NCBI GenBank assembly: GCA_963825315.1 | Contig: CAWGST010000002.1 | Location: 682,001-746,000 of the forward strand | Reading direction: 5' to 3' | Length of the DNA: 64,000 nt | From: DASRLE01 sp963825315 | GTDB taxonomy: Bacteria; Verrucomicrobiota; Verrucomicrobiia; Limisphaerales; Palsa-1400 | Shown here: in pieces, positions 51,450-60,130 of the stretch | Layout: each line of letters opens with the position of its first letter | Numbering within the stretch: position 1 is the first letter of the stretch | Notes under the pieces: generated by a model | The model's input: the letters and a program-made list of their open reading frames with translations, nothing else | Databases searched by the model: none | What the model was told of the DNA's origin: nothing | Program-made: the position numbers and the translations under genes

Positions 51450-51824
51450 TTACGGCATAATATGCATCGCCGGAAGAATAATGCAGAGAGGGGGTGTTTG
51501 ACAATTCTCCATATTGTAACTTGTGGTAAACGAACTCTGCGGGTCAATGGGGCAGACCGGCAGCACGCCACTGCCCCGCCCCAGATAGGGCTGGATATCG
51601 GTCGGTTGGGGAAGCGCGGTTCCCAATTGCCCCTGCTCCAATGCCCACTGCTGTTTTGCCGCGTCAATCATTCGCAGGTTGTCGATGCACGTATTGGTTT
51701 GAGACGTGGTGCGCGCCCGCACGAAGTTGGGAATGGCGATTGCCGCCAAAAGCCCAATTATAGCCACCACAATCATTATCTCGACCAATGTAAACCCCTT
51801 CCTGCCCCTTCTCATGGACTGCAT
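51450..51824 (-). CDS. Type II secretion/type IV pilus-like pseudopilin
   Basis: The prepilin signal is RRGRKGFTLVEIMIVVAIIG, with cleavage after the Gly and methylation of the Phe. The hydrophobic helix continues to IPNFVRARTTSQTNTC. The short globular part contains NLRMIDAAKQQWALEQ and PYLGRGSGVLPVCP. It is closely related to the pseudopilin at 59750-60130. Both genes stand away from any secretion operon and share an upstream inverted repeat (here 51859-51915). ATG 51824 or 51815 fits better than the longer upstream frame. Confidence 0.8.
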   Translation of the reverse strand: MQSMRRGRKGFTLVEIMIVVAIIGLLAAIAIPNFVRARTTSQTNTCIDNLRMIDAAKQQWALEQGQLGTALPQPTDIQPYLGRGSGVLPVCPIDPQSSFTTSYNMENCQTPPLCIILPAMHIMP

Positions 51825-51858
51825 AATGCTGCCTTTCTGTCCCGCCGGCTGTGAACCA

Positions 51859-51915
51859 TGCAAAAGGCGCTTATAATATAATAGGACAATAGTTGTTCAC
51901 GAATTGCCTTTTGCA
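51859..51915. promoter_or_regulatory. Inverted repeat upstream of pseudopilin gene 1
   Basis: TGCAAAAGGC and its exact complement are separated by 37 AT-rich bases that include TATAAT-like sequence on both strands. The second pseudopilin gene has a similar pair at 60163-60213. Confidence 0.45.
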
Positions 51916-52050
51916 AAACCGTAAAGACTCAATTTCTAACAGCAGGGATCACGCCACAATTGCAAGCCTCCGCCGCTTGCGAACGCAATGCGCAAGTTTT
52001 TTCCAATTCCAGGCGGCCGGTATTCACGTAAGTTGTTTATGTTTAATGTC

Positions 52051-54348
52051 TTATACATACTCCCCCTCTTTCCGTTTGCCAGGCATGAACCAAATGGCAG
52101 CGCAAACGAGGCCCGCCCAAGCCGCCAGAAGTGCCCCAATCCTGAACATTTTGTCCCTATATATAAGTGTCACTTCATGCCTTCCCGCCGGCACTTCCAC
52201 AGCTTGAAAAGCATAATTAGCGCGCCACAATGGCACAGCCTTTCCGTCCACCCGCGCCTTCCAATTATGGTAGTAAGCTTGGGAAATGAAGACCATGGCC
52301 GGACCGGGCGCCTCAACCTGGATGGTTTCCTTGCTTGCGCCGAATAGTTTGCCGATGATGCGGGCGGCCGGTTCCCGCTTCGCCGTCACCCGCGATTTGG
52401 CCTCGGGCGGAAGATAGACAACTTTCCGAAAATCCACGTTGGTTTGCCCTATCGCGCTGAACGCGGTTTGGTCTTCGGCGAAGATTGGCTCCTGTCCGGC
52501 AGTCACGATCGGCAGGAATGTCGCGCGCGGCATCCAATCGAAGATCTTGCCCGGGGCGATGGTTTGCGAAACGCACAGAAAATCTTCCAGCCTCGCCAAC
52601 TCCGCGCCGCTGCGCGCATCCAGCAGCCAGAGGATTCTGTCGGTTTCGCGCAAGTAAAGCGAGAAAAACCCGTCCACCTTGGGGAGATTATCCAGGAGAT
52701 TGCAATCGCCCAAAAACATCGCCCGGTCCAACAGATAACTGGTCTTCAAATCCGGGGGGGGATGGTAATAAAGCCGGTGCGCCGAAAGAGACGACATCAT
52801 CAGCCGGGATTCCGCCGGGTCCGGCGCCGGGTTGAGTTTGTCATTCATTTGTCCAAGGCCCGGCTGGTAAACTGAGGGGTTCAGTGTCGGGTTTTGCCAG
52901 GGCATGGCGGTGATCAGGTCGAGCCAGCAGACCATTGGAAGCAGCAAAACGCTCCAATGGCGCCGGGCCGGCCGCGTGGCAAAAAAATAAACCGCCCACA
53001 GAAGCGCCGCCAAAAAACCCAGGCGCGACACCGCGTTGCCCAATGTGGCCGGCCACGAACTGCTTTCCATCGGACGATGCCGGGCGAACCACAAAATCGT
53101 CCCAACCAGAATGACGATCCCGCCGCCGCACAACATTTCCATGCGCCAAAAGCGGGCCGCGCCGCGCGGCCAATTCTCGTAATGACTCACGGCGAACGCC
53201 GCCAATAACGGCAGGAGCGCCGAGGTGATGATGACAAACTTGATTGGAAAACGAAAAAGTCCCAGGAAAGGGAACCATCGCCTCAACCAGAGATAGACGA
53301 GCGCATGGTCGCCCAGCGCCAGGACCAGGCTGGCCGCCACAAACCCGCCGATCAGCCAAACCCGCCAAACCCTCCGGCGCCACAAAGCCACCACCGCCAA
53401 AAACACAACTCCAGTTCCCGCGTAATAGGACGAAGTCCAATACTGATTGTGTTGCATCGCCATTCCCCGCGAGTTCGAAGTCTGGAACAGCGGCACCAAA
53501 AAATTCGCCCAACCCCACGCCGGCATGGCCCAATCCGACCCGGCATAGCGGGTATCCCTGTTGGAATGAAGCGCGAAATCGGCAAAGGGCAGCCATTGCG
53601 CCGCCGCCAGGCAGACCGCCAGAATTCCCATCAAGAAAAAGCGCCGCGCCAACAGTATCGCCGGCGCCTTGCCCTTGCCGCACTCGATCAGGCCAATGGC
53701 CAGCAAAATCAGCCAGGTAAAAAGAATCGTTTCCGGTCCGCCGGCCAGGACCTGCATGGCCGCCGCCAGCGCCGCCGGGGCCAGTTTTCGCCCCCCTTCC
53801 CTCGCCCCCGCCTCTGTCAACAAGATGACCCAGGGCATCCAGGCGAAGGTGGCAATATGGCCCGGCCACATCAGGAAATTCAACGCCAGGCCGTTGAAGG
53901 CAAAAACCACCCCGGCCAGCGCCCCGCCCGCCCGCGAACCCGTCCAGCGCGCCGCCAGGAAATACATCCCCATTCCGCCCAGGAAAAGATGCAACAGACA
54001 AAAAAACGGCAGCGACCACGTCAGCGGCAGCAGCAGGTAAATGAGCGAAAGCGGATAAAGCGCCAGCGTATTGAACTGGGCCAGGAACGGGAGACCGCAG
54101 CAATTGAGCGGATTCCACCACGGCAATTCCCCCTTCCAAAAACACTGCCGCTGAAAAAACGCAACCGGATAGCTGAAAATGCCAAAATCCCGCACCGCGA
54201 AAGTGTCCAGCCCAAGCAACACATTCCAAAACGCGGCAAAAACCAACGCCGCCAGGACCAGGGCAAAGCGGCGCGGGGCGCACCAATCGCCGCAAACTCC
54301 CGCCGCGCGAGGCGCGTCCGCCGATTCCATGGCCGAGGGATCATTCAT
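52051..54348 (-). CDS. YfhO-family integral membrane protein
   Basis: This 765-residue protein has about a dozen hydrophobic segments. The N-terminal signature DFGIFSYPVAFFQRQCFWKG, then ELPWWNPLNCCGLPFLAQ and YPLSLIYLLLPL, is that of YfhO-like GT-C-type proteins. A soluble C-terminal domain ends APGPAMVFISQAYYHNWKAR and VPAGRHEVTLIYRD. Some family members glycosylate teichoic acids; in Gram-negative relatives the sugar acceptor is unknown. It is a single gene on the minus strand. Confidence 0.85.
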   Translation of the reverse strand: MNDPSAMESADAPRAAGVCGDWCAPRRFALVLAALVFAAFWNVLLGLDTFAVRDFGIFSYPVAFFQRQCFWKGELPWWNPLNCCGLPFLAQFNTLALYPLSLIYLLLPLTWSLPFFCLLHLFLGGMGMYFLAARWTGSRAGGALAGVVFAFNGLALNFLMWPGHIATFAWMPWVILLTEAGAREGGRKLAPAALAAAMQVLAGGPETILFTWLILLAIGLIECGKGKAPAILLARRFFLMGILAVCLAAAQWLPFADFALHSNRDTRYAGSDWAMPAWGWANFLVPLFQTSNSRGMAMQHNQYWTSSYYAGTGVVFLAVVALWRRRVWRVWLIGGFVAASLVLALGDHALVYLWLRRWFPFLGLFRFPIKFVIITSALLPLLAAFAVSHYENWPRGAARFWRMEMLCGGGIVILVGTILWFARHRPMESSSWPATLGNAVSRLGFLAALLWAVYFFATRPARRHWSVLLLPMVCWLDLITAMPWQNPTLNPSVYQPGLGQMNDKLNPAPDPAESRLMMSSLSAHRLYYHPPPDLKTSYLLDRAMFLGDCNLLDNLPKVDGFFSLYLRETDRILWLLDARSGAELARLEDFLCVSQTIAPGKIFDWMPRATFLPIVTAGQEPIFAEDQTAFSAIGQTNVDFRKVVYLPPEAKSRVTAKREPAARIIGKLFGASKETIQVEAPGPAMVFISQAYYHNWKARVDGKAVPLWRANYAFQAVEVPAGRHEVTLIYRDKMFRIGALLAAWAGLVCAAIWFMPGKRKEGEYV

Positions 54349-54400
54349 TGCAGCGGCATCTTACTCCAACTCCTAATCCTAATCCTAATTAAATGTAGTG

Positions 54401-54510
54401 CGGCTCCGAGCCTGTTTTTCACAAGTTTCGTCAGTCCATGGCAAAGATTTTTGACCTGCCGTCGCTTGGAAGGCATGGCGGGCGGCAGGGCTAAAAACAG
54501 GCCAAAGCCG
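54401..54510. repeat. 110-bp element bounded by inverted repeats
   Basis: CGGCTCCGAGCCTGTTTTT at the left pairs with AAAAACAGGCCAAAGCCG at the right, apart from a few central bases. The interior has no coding frame. It may be a MITE-like sequence; no flanking duplication was identified. Confidence 0.45.
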
Positions 54511-54545
54511 TAGTTTGATTGATTTGACGAACGACCACCGGTTGC

Positions 54546-54678
54546 AACATGCTTGAATTCAACATCTTAGGAGCTGAAGCCCCTTTTGCAGCCTTCAACT
54601 CAGGAGCTGACCGGCCCCTCGTTTTGCGGTAACATGCTTGAATTCAACACTTTACGAGCTGAAGACCCTCTTGCGGCC
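54546..54678. repeat. Two 48-base direct repeats, 85 bp apart
   Basis: Both start AACATGCTTGAATTCAACA and end GCGGCC or GCAGCC, with several mismatches. The spacer contains CAGGAGCTGACC, which itself echoes the GGAGCTGAAG in the repeats. Confidence 0.6.
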
Positions 54679-54826
54679 TGGCCCGTTGGGCGGACTGTTA
54701 CACCCACGAAATCCTCGGAAAAATTTTTAACCACGGCTGGCTCATGAGGAAGTGGAAGTTGCCTAAAGACAGGAGGTTATTCACTTTGGACTGGACACCG
54801 GTTTGAAACTTTTTTAACCTGTGGAC

Positions 54827-56251
54827 ATGTCGAAACCTACTCGCATGCCGCAAGCCAGCGAACAAGTCGTGTTGGAGGAACTCCAAGTTGAGTTGGTCAA
54901 CCTGGACGAGTTGCCGCGATTTCAGTCGTTGCTGCGACGGCATCATTATCTTGGAGGGATCAAGCCGGTGGGCGAGCGGCTCTATTATGTGGCCGCCTGG
55001 CGCGGCCAGTGGCTGGCCTTGTTGGTCTTTTGTGCAGCGGCCAAACATTTGCGTCATCGGGAGAAATGGATTGGCTGGACGGAAGCGCAGCGGCGCAAGC
55101 GGTTGGGCTTGGTCACGAACAATGCGCGTTTTTTGGTTCTGCCGCAGTGTCACTATCCCAACCTGGCGACGCGGGTCATGGGTCTGTGTTTGGGGCGGTT
55201 GCCGCGGGACTGGCAGGCGCGCTACGGTCATCCGGTGTGGCTGGCAGAGAGCTTTGTTGACACGCAGTTGTTTCGGGGCACGGCCTACAAAGCCAGCGGC
55301 TGGACCGAACTGGGACCGACCCAAGGCTATGGCCGTTGCCAGCAGGACTACTATGTCAAACATGACCGGCCCAAAGCGCTCTTTATCAAAGAACTCAAGC
55401 AGAACGCCCGACGCAGTTTGTGCGCCGACCACCTGCCGGCGGCGATGGCGGTGGTGGTGGAAAGCAAGGTTCCGCCGCCGCCGATGATGCGCACGGGAGA
55501 ACTGCGCTCGTTGCGCGATCATTTTGCCTCGGTGCCGGACTTTCGCGGACGGGTGGAAAGCTATCCATTGAGCGGCGCGCTGGCCATGGTGGCCTGCGCC
55601 CATCTCTGCGGCGCTCCGCGCGGCCACCGGGACCTGAAGGCATTTGCGCGGCGTTTTACCCAGGCGCAGTTGCGTGCCTTGGGGGTGCGGCGCGATCCCA
55701 AGACCGGTCGCTATCCTTCTCCCAGCAAAGCCACTTTCGGGCGGGTGTTGCAGGCGGTTGATCCGCTCCGGGTGGAAGCGGCGTTGCTGGACTGGCAGGC
55801 CCAGGTGCGAGGCCCGGCACCGCCGGGGCAGTCGCTGGCCGCTGATGGCAAGGAGCTGCGTCACGCGCAAGGCGCACAAGTGGTTACGCTCACTCACCCG
55901 GCCAGTCAATATTATCGCGGCAGCCAGTTGGTTGAGACCAAGTCCAATGAAATCCCCGCCGTGCGTCAGTTGCTGGAGCGGGTGGAGGTGGCGGGGTCTC
56001 TGATCGGCATTGACGCCTTACATACCCAGCAGGAGACGGCGCGGCAAATCGTGCAGGAAGCCGGGGCCGATTATTTATTGACGGTCAAAGCCAACCAAAA
56101 AGAACTGCGCCAGACCCTGGCCCAACGGCTGCCCAAACCGGAGCAGCTTTTTTCCCCCTCCAGAGCCGTTGCCGCCGCCTTGGGCACACACGGGGCCACA
56201 GAAGAATCGGGGCCGCAAAGAAATCCGCACCCTTTGCGCATCGGTCATTAA
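54827..56251 (+). CDS. DUF4338 (DruA-like)/ISAs1 transposase fusion, main part
   Basis: Residues 15-190 match the DUF4338/DruA pattern: RRHHYLGGIKPVGERLYYVA, then WIGWTEAQRRKRLGLVTNN and ARFLVLPQ, AESFVDTQLFRGTAYKASGW and GPTQGYGR. DruA is a component of the Druantia anti-phage system. From about 218 the ISAs1 part begins with a DDE-associated domain (RSLRDHFASVPDFRGR), then the catalytic domain with Asp in LAADGKELRHAQ and Asp in LIGIDALHTQQ. The frame ends before the catalytic Glu, which lies in the overlapping frame at 56169-56666. The start is ATG 54827; a GTG lies two codons upstream. Confidence 0.8.
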   Translation: MSKPTRMPQASEQVVLEELQVELVNLDELPRFQSLLRRHHYLGGIKPVGERLYYVAAWRGQWLALLVFCAAAKHLRHREKWIGWTEAQRRKRLGLVTNNARFLVLPQCHYPNLATRVMGLCLGRLPRDWQARYGHPVWLAESFVDTQLFRGTAYKASGWTELGPTQGYGRCQQDYYVKHDRPKALFIKELKQNARRSLCADHLPAAMAVVVESKVPPPPMMRTGELRSLRDHFASVPDFRGRVESYPLSGALAMVACAHLCGAPRGHRDLKAFARRFTQAQLRALGVRRDPKTGRYPSPSKATFGRVLQAVDPLRVEAALLDWQAQVRGPAPPGQSLAADGKELRHAQGAQVVTLTHPASQYYRGSQLVETKSNEIPAVRQLLERVEVAGSLIGIDALHTQQETARQIVQEAGADYLLTVKANQKELRQTLAQRLPKPEQLFSPSRAVAAALGTHGATEESGPQRNPHPLRIGH

Positions 56252-56666
56252 CCCGGAGCAAGCCTGCTTCCCGGGAGCAGCCCAAAGCGCGATCGTTCTG
56301 CGACAGGGCTTGGGCGATAAGCCCGACACCCAGTATCTGCTGACCAGCCGCGAGCCGGAACGCTTGCCCGCCCGCCAGTGGCTCGACGAGCAACGCAATT
56401 ATTGGGGCATCGAAGCCGGATTGCACCAGCGCTTGGACGTGAGCGCCGACGAGGATCGCAGCCGGGTACGCCATCGCAACGCCGCCTGGGTTTTGAGTAT
56501 GTTCCGCCGCATCAGCGTGAGCCTGTTCATGCACTGGCGCGCGCAAAACTCCAGACGGGCCAAGGCCACCTTGCCCGATTTCCACGAAGAAATGGGCTTG
56601 GACCATCAGCGCCGTGCCTTCGCCCTCGTCAACTCGAAGAAATCCACAGCTTTGGAGGGTTCATGA
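56169..56666 (+). CDS. ISAs1 transposase, C-terminal part
   Basis: In the shifted frame the transposase continues NRGRKEIRTLCASVINPEQA and then RNYWGIEAGLHQRLDVSADE, whose Glu completes the DDE triad. The junction lies near 56147-56200, where a T6-C5 run (56149-56159) could allow slippage. Without recoding the element would be inactive. The TTG at 56169 is only the first formal start. Confidence 0.75.
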   Translation: MPPPWAHTGPQKNRGRKEIRTLCASVINPEQACFPGAAQSAIVLRQGLGDKPDTQYLLTSREPERLPARQWLDEQRNYWGIEAGLHQRLDVSADEDRSRVRHRNAAWVLSMFRRISVSLFMHWRAQNSRRAKATLPDFHEEMGLDHQRRAFALVNSKKSTALEGS

Positions 56667-56704
56667 GCCAGCCGTGATTTTTAACAAAAAGTTGAAAATA
56701 ACCG

Positions 56705-56734
56705 TTGACATCAATGGCCAAATGGTGTTTTATA
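56705..56734 (+). promoter_or_regulatory. Probable promoter of the PEP-CTERM gene
   Basis: TTGACA at 56705-56710 and TTTATA at 56729-56734 are 18 bases apart, upstream of the ATG at 56787. The following leader is AT-rich. Confidence 0.5.
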
Positions 56735-56786
56735 TACACAAGCAGCTTAAACTTTATAAACTTTAAATTTAAAACCTTGAAATAAC

Positions 56787-57461
56787 ATGAGAACATACGC
56801 GAAACCAATCCTCGCTCTGGCTTCTGGAGTGATTTTACTAAGCGGACTGCTCTGCCAAACGGCCCACGCTCAAAATGTGTTAATTGAAAGCAGCGGAGCG
56901 CTTCCATCGATTCTGGCTCCGACGCCCGCCCCACCGGGAGGGTATGCTCTAAACCCCCAAGAATATGTCACTGTTGCGTGGCAGGTTTGGGAAAATCTTT
57001 CCGACAGCGCATACACTTATTACTATACTGTTTACAATCCCCCCGGCGATGTGCTTTATAGTGGCGGCGCGCTCGGCACAACCCCTGAAGACGTTGCTGA
57101 TTATTCGGTTGACTTCAACACCGCGGGCGCTTATGTGCCGGGCACCGTAAATGGTGGATTCGGTTTTCAGGTTACTGCCAACACAATAGAGTGGCTTCTC
57201 AACATCCCTGCAGGCGCTAACAGTGGGTTTTTGCAATTTACATCATTTCTACCGCCGACGATGGGTAATGCGATTTCAAGCGACTCGTCTGCCCCTGCTC
57301 CGTGGACTTCAGTCAATCCCGATGGTCAACAAGTTCCCGTTCCGAATGTTGTCCCTGAGCCAGCGACCACGACCCTGTTCGGCCTGGCGGCGTTGTTGCT
57401 CCTGCCCTTTCGATCCAATATACTTCAGATCATCCGCAAGGGAGAGAATGCCCGTTCGTAA
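56787..57461 (+). CDS. PEP-CTERM sorting-domain protein
   Basis: This 224-residue exported protein has a signal peptide (ALASGVILLSGLLCQTAHA). The C-terminal sorting signal is VPEPATTTLFGLAALLLLPF followed by basic residues, recognised by exosortase and coupled to surface polysaccharide production. The mature part (NPQEYVTVAWQVWENLSDSA) has no known domain. No exosortase gene is in this window. It is followed closely by the SUMF1-type gene on the same strand. Confidence 0.85.
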   Translation: MRTYAKPILALASGVILLSGLLCQTAHAQNVLIESSGALPSILAPTPAPPGGYALNPQEYVTVAWQVWENLSDSAYTYYYTVYNPPGDVLYSGGALGTTPEDVADYSVDFNTAGAYVPGTVNGGFGFQVTANTIEWLLNIPAGANSGFLQFTSFLPPTMGNAISSDSSAPAPWTSVNPDGQQVPVPNVVPEPATTTLFGLAALLLLPFRSNILQIIRKGENARS

Positions 57462-57551
57462 CAGTAGATTTTGAGCAAATACTGCCAGGATTGGTTTCAA
57501 GGTCAATCCATGGCGGAGGTGGCTCTTAAGAGGCCGAGTATAAAAAACCAA

Positions 57552-58708
57552 ATGTTTGCCATGCGAAGTGTCCTGTACTCGTTGCTCTTGGGAGCCTTAA
57601 CCCAGGGGCCATCCGCATGGGCGCAAACCAATCCCGCCGTGAGCCTGCAGCTATATGCCGGGCTGACGATCACCGGAACGGCTGGGAGCAATTATGTGGT
57701 GCAATATGCGACGAACTTGTCTCAGACGAGCAACTGGCAAACGCTGACCAACCTGACACTGCCCGGCAGCCCGTATCTCTGGGTGGATACGAGCACTCCG
57801 GCGACGGTGCAGCGGTTTTACCGGGTGGAAACGCCCACCAACTGCAACCAGTCCAATGTGCCCGGCATGGCGTTGGTGCCCGCCGGTTTGTTCCTGATGG
57901 GGGACTGTGTCGATGGCGAGAGCGACGCTCCCACGAGCACGGTATATGTGAGCGCGTTTTACATGGACACGAACCTGGTCAGTTACGCCCTCTGGCAGCA
58001 GATATATCAATGGGGCGCGACCAACGGCTACAGCTTTGACGCCGCCGGTTCCGGGCTTGGGAGCAATTATCCGGTGCAGACCATTGATTGGTATGACGCG
58101 GTGAAGTGGTGCAACGCGCGGTCGCAGATGGCCGGCCTGACGCCGGTGTATTACACGGATACGAACTTGACGCAGATTTATAAGACGGGCGATGTGGCCG
58201 CGTGCGCCAACTGGACGGTGAGCGGGTATCGGTTGCCGACGGAGGCGGAGTGGGAGAAGGCGGCGCGGGGCGGATTGCCCCAGCTACGATTTCCGTGGGG
58301 CAACACCATTTCCGAAAGCCTGGCCAATTACGATGGCGATCCCTATAATGGCAACTTCGGTTACCCCTACGATTTGGGGCCAGCGGCTACAATGCGGCAT
58401 GCGACGCCGGGAATTATTTTGCCGGTTACACGAGTCCGGTGGGATATTTTGGACCCAACGGCTTTGGCCTTTACGACATGGCTGGGAATGTGTTTGAGTG
58501 GTGCTGGGATTGGTATGGGGCGTATGCGATCGGCCCGCAGACCGATCCTCACGGCGCGGCCTCCGGCACGAACCGCGTACTGCGCGGCGGCAGTTGGATC
58601 GTCTTCGCGAACCAATGCCGGACGGCGTTCCGCAATGACTACGCCCCGAACTTTAATAACGATGAGATTGGCTTCCGGACTGTCCTGCCCCAGAGCCAGC
58701 CGAGATGA
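57552..58708 (+). pseudogene. SUMF1/FGE-domain secreted protein with a frameshift
   Basis: A signal peptide (VLYSLLLGALTQGPSAWAQ) is followed by a short beta domain (SNYVVQYATNLSQTSNWQTL). A formylglycine-generating-enzyme-like domain comes next: GMALVPAGLFLMGDCVDGES, VSYALWQQIYQW, GYRLPTEAEWEKAARGG. Near 58375-58385 the frame is lost. In the -1 frame the domain continues SGYNAACDAGNYFAGYTSPV, GLYDMAGNVFEWCWDWYG and RVLRGGSW to a stop at 58708. A one-base deletion explains this; unshifted translation would end at 58784 with an unrelated tail. The 3' end overlaps the convergent PEP-CTERM gene. Confidence 0.7.
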
Positions 58709-59436
58709 GCCAAACCCAGACCGAGGAGGGTGGCGGTCCCCGGCTCCGGCACCGCCCCCAGCGTATAAGAAAAATCTCCCGTGAAGACTTGCGAGCCGGT
58801 GAAGCCCGCATTGGGAGCGTAGATGGGGTTCCCTGGAGTGGTGACGCTCGGGCCGAAGGTCTCGTCCGATCGGTATGCCGAATCGTTAATCAGGGAGCCG
58901 ACAAAGGAGAAAGTTTGACCGCTGCCCACAGTCAGGCCGATTTGGCTCATCTCGAGTGGCGTTAATGAGAGGCTAAAAGGCCCGGGGTTACCGCTCTGCG
59001 ACTGGCTGAACAGGAGAGTCAAGGAGCCGTTGCCGCCAGCGGCGAGTCCATATACGCCTATGGAACTGTTCTCGATCGAGATCGCGTAATCGGCGCCGAA
59101 GCCGGTGGGAAAGGTGGCCACCGTTTGCGATGGGTTGCCGCCGTTATACCCGGAGATGGCTTCCTGAGCACCGCCGGCATTGTCAAAAAACTGGGAGGTA
59201 TCCGGGAAACCGTCAGATTGGGTATCCAGATAAAGCACACAGTCGAAATTCAACCCGCCAGCGCCAGGATTCAGGGTTATGTACATCCCGCTTAATGAAT
59301 CGCTCATGGTGAGGCTGCCGTTGCCGATTTCGCCGCCGAGACCGGTGGCTCCGTTGCCGTCATAAGTCTGCGTTTGAGCGGTGGCAGCCAAAGCAATGAA
59401 GGAGGCCGCGATTGGAAGAGCGCGTCTAATTTTCAT
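58639..59436 (-). CDS. PEP-CTERM sorting-domain protein
   Basis: This 265-residue exported protein has a signal peptide (ALPIAASFIALAATAQTQ). The C-terminal PEP-CTERM signal is VPEPGTATLLGLGLAHLGWL followed by WGRTVRK. The mature part is low in lysine and rich in Gly, Ser and Thr (for example GEIGNGSLTMSDSLSGMYIT). ATG 59436 gives the best signal peptide. The last 70 bases overlap the end of the convergent SUMF1-type gene. Confidence 0.8.
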   Translation of the reverse strand: MKIRRALPIAASFIALAATAQTQTYDGNGATGLGGEIGNGSLTMSDSLSGMYITLNPGAGGLNFDCVLYLDTQSDGFPDTSQFFDNAGGAQEAISGYNGGNPSQTVATFPTGFGADYAISIENSSIGVYGLAAGGNGSLTLLFSQSQSGNPGPFSLSLTPLEMSQIGLTVGSGQTFSFVGSLINDSAYRSDETFGPSVTTPGNPIYAPNAGFTGSQVFTGDFSYTLGAVPEPGTATLLGLGLAHLGWLWGRTVRKPISSLLKFGA

Positions 59437-59749
59437 GGGCAAATGCGATTTTTTACTAATTTCCCATATTTCTACCAACATTCAGGCCCAAGTAAAGAAA
59501 AAAGCGGCCGTTGGCGCAAGCTTTTATATACTACTTATTCAATGGCCACATAAGTGGATTAATGATTTTACTGGAGACGGCGCTTTTTGGCGAAAACACG
59601 TTTGAACGCTTGCGGGGCAAAGACCCGGCCTGTCCGGGCCGCTGCCAAACACGGAGTTTACAGCCCTTGGCGGACTGGGCGGACTTGGCGGGGGGATTTA
59701 TGAAATTAGTTGCCGAAACGTTCAAATCCGTCGGATGACGAATTTCCGA
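59437..59749. other. Intergenic region, no gene seen
   Basis: I see no convincing gene here. A small GC hairpin (CCCGG/CCGGG near 59630) and GGCGGA-rich simple sequence are the only visible structure. Confidence 0.5.
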
Positions 59750-60130
59750 TCAGGGCAGCACATGGGTCATAACCTGAAGGCAAACGGGCTTCGTGCCGAC
59801 GGCGCCCATTAAATAGCTTGTGATGAAGGTGGGTGAGGAACCTGAAGCAGCGGGGCAGGTCGGCAGCTCGCCGCCCGAGCCGCGGCCGAGGTAAGGCTGC
59901 ACATCCGCGGGTTGGGGCACGCTGGCGCTGCCTTGACGCAGCTCCAGCGCCCACTGCTGTTCAGCCGCATCAATCAAGCGCAGATTGTTGATGCACGCGT
60001 TCAGTTGCGAACTCGTGCGAGCGCGCACGAAATTGGGAATGGCAATCGCGGCCAGAAGACCGATAATCGCGACCACAATCATTATCTCCACCAGCGTGAA
60101 ACCTTTTTCTCTTGCCGTTCGAATTTTCAT
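59750..60130 (-). CDS. Type II secretion/type IV pilus-like pseudopilin (second copy)
   Basis: The prepilin signal EKGFTLVEIMIVVAIIG is followed by the same helix and RARTSSQLNACINNLRL as in the pseudopilin at 51450-51824. DAAEQQWALELRQGSASVPQ and PYLGRGSGGELPTCP are also shared. The start ATG at 60130 gives a nine-residue leader, typical of prepilins. The two proteins are clear paralogues, and both genes have an inverted repeat upstream (here 60163-60213). Confidence 0.85.
   Translation of the reverse strand: MKIRTAREKGFTLVEIMIVVAIIGLLAAIAIPNFVRARTSSQLNACINNLRLIDAAEQQWALELRQGSASVPQPADVQPYLGRGSGGELPTCPAASGSSPTFITSYLMGAVGTKPVCLQVMTHVLP

Larger units (their letters stand above)
54349..54731. 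other. Repeat-bearing intergenic region
   Basis: No gene is seen. It contains a hexamer-repeat arm (54369-54392), an inverted-repeat-bounded element (54401-54510), a pair of 48-base direct repeats (54546-54593 and 54631-54678), and the left target duplication of the ISAs1-type element. Confidence 0.6.
54732..56676 (+). mobile_element. ISAs1-family element encoding a DruA-like/transposase fusion
   Basis: This 1,945-bp element has 16-base perfect inverted ends (CACGGCTGGCTCATGA) and a perfect nine-base target duplication ATTTTTAAC (54723-54731 and 56677-56685). It carries one transposase gene, split by a frameshift. A MITE with the same ends is at 40193-40336. Confidence 0.9.

Noticed and set aside
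53305..54513. A 402-codon plus-strand frame opposite the YfhO gene
   Set aside because: It is extremely rich in Arg, Gln and Pro with no fold, and the opposite strand encodes a clear membrane protein.
54546..54678. Possible two-repeat CRISPR
   Set aside because: There are only two diverged copies, 48 bases each, and no cas genes are nearby.
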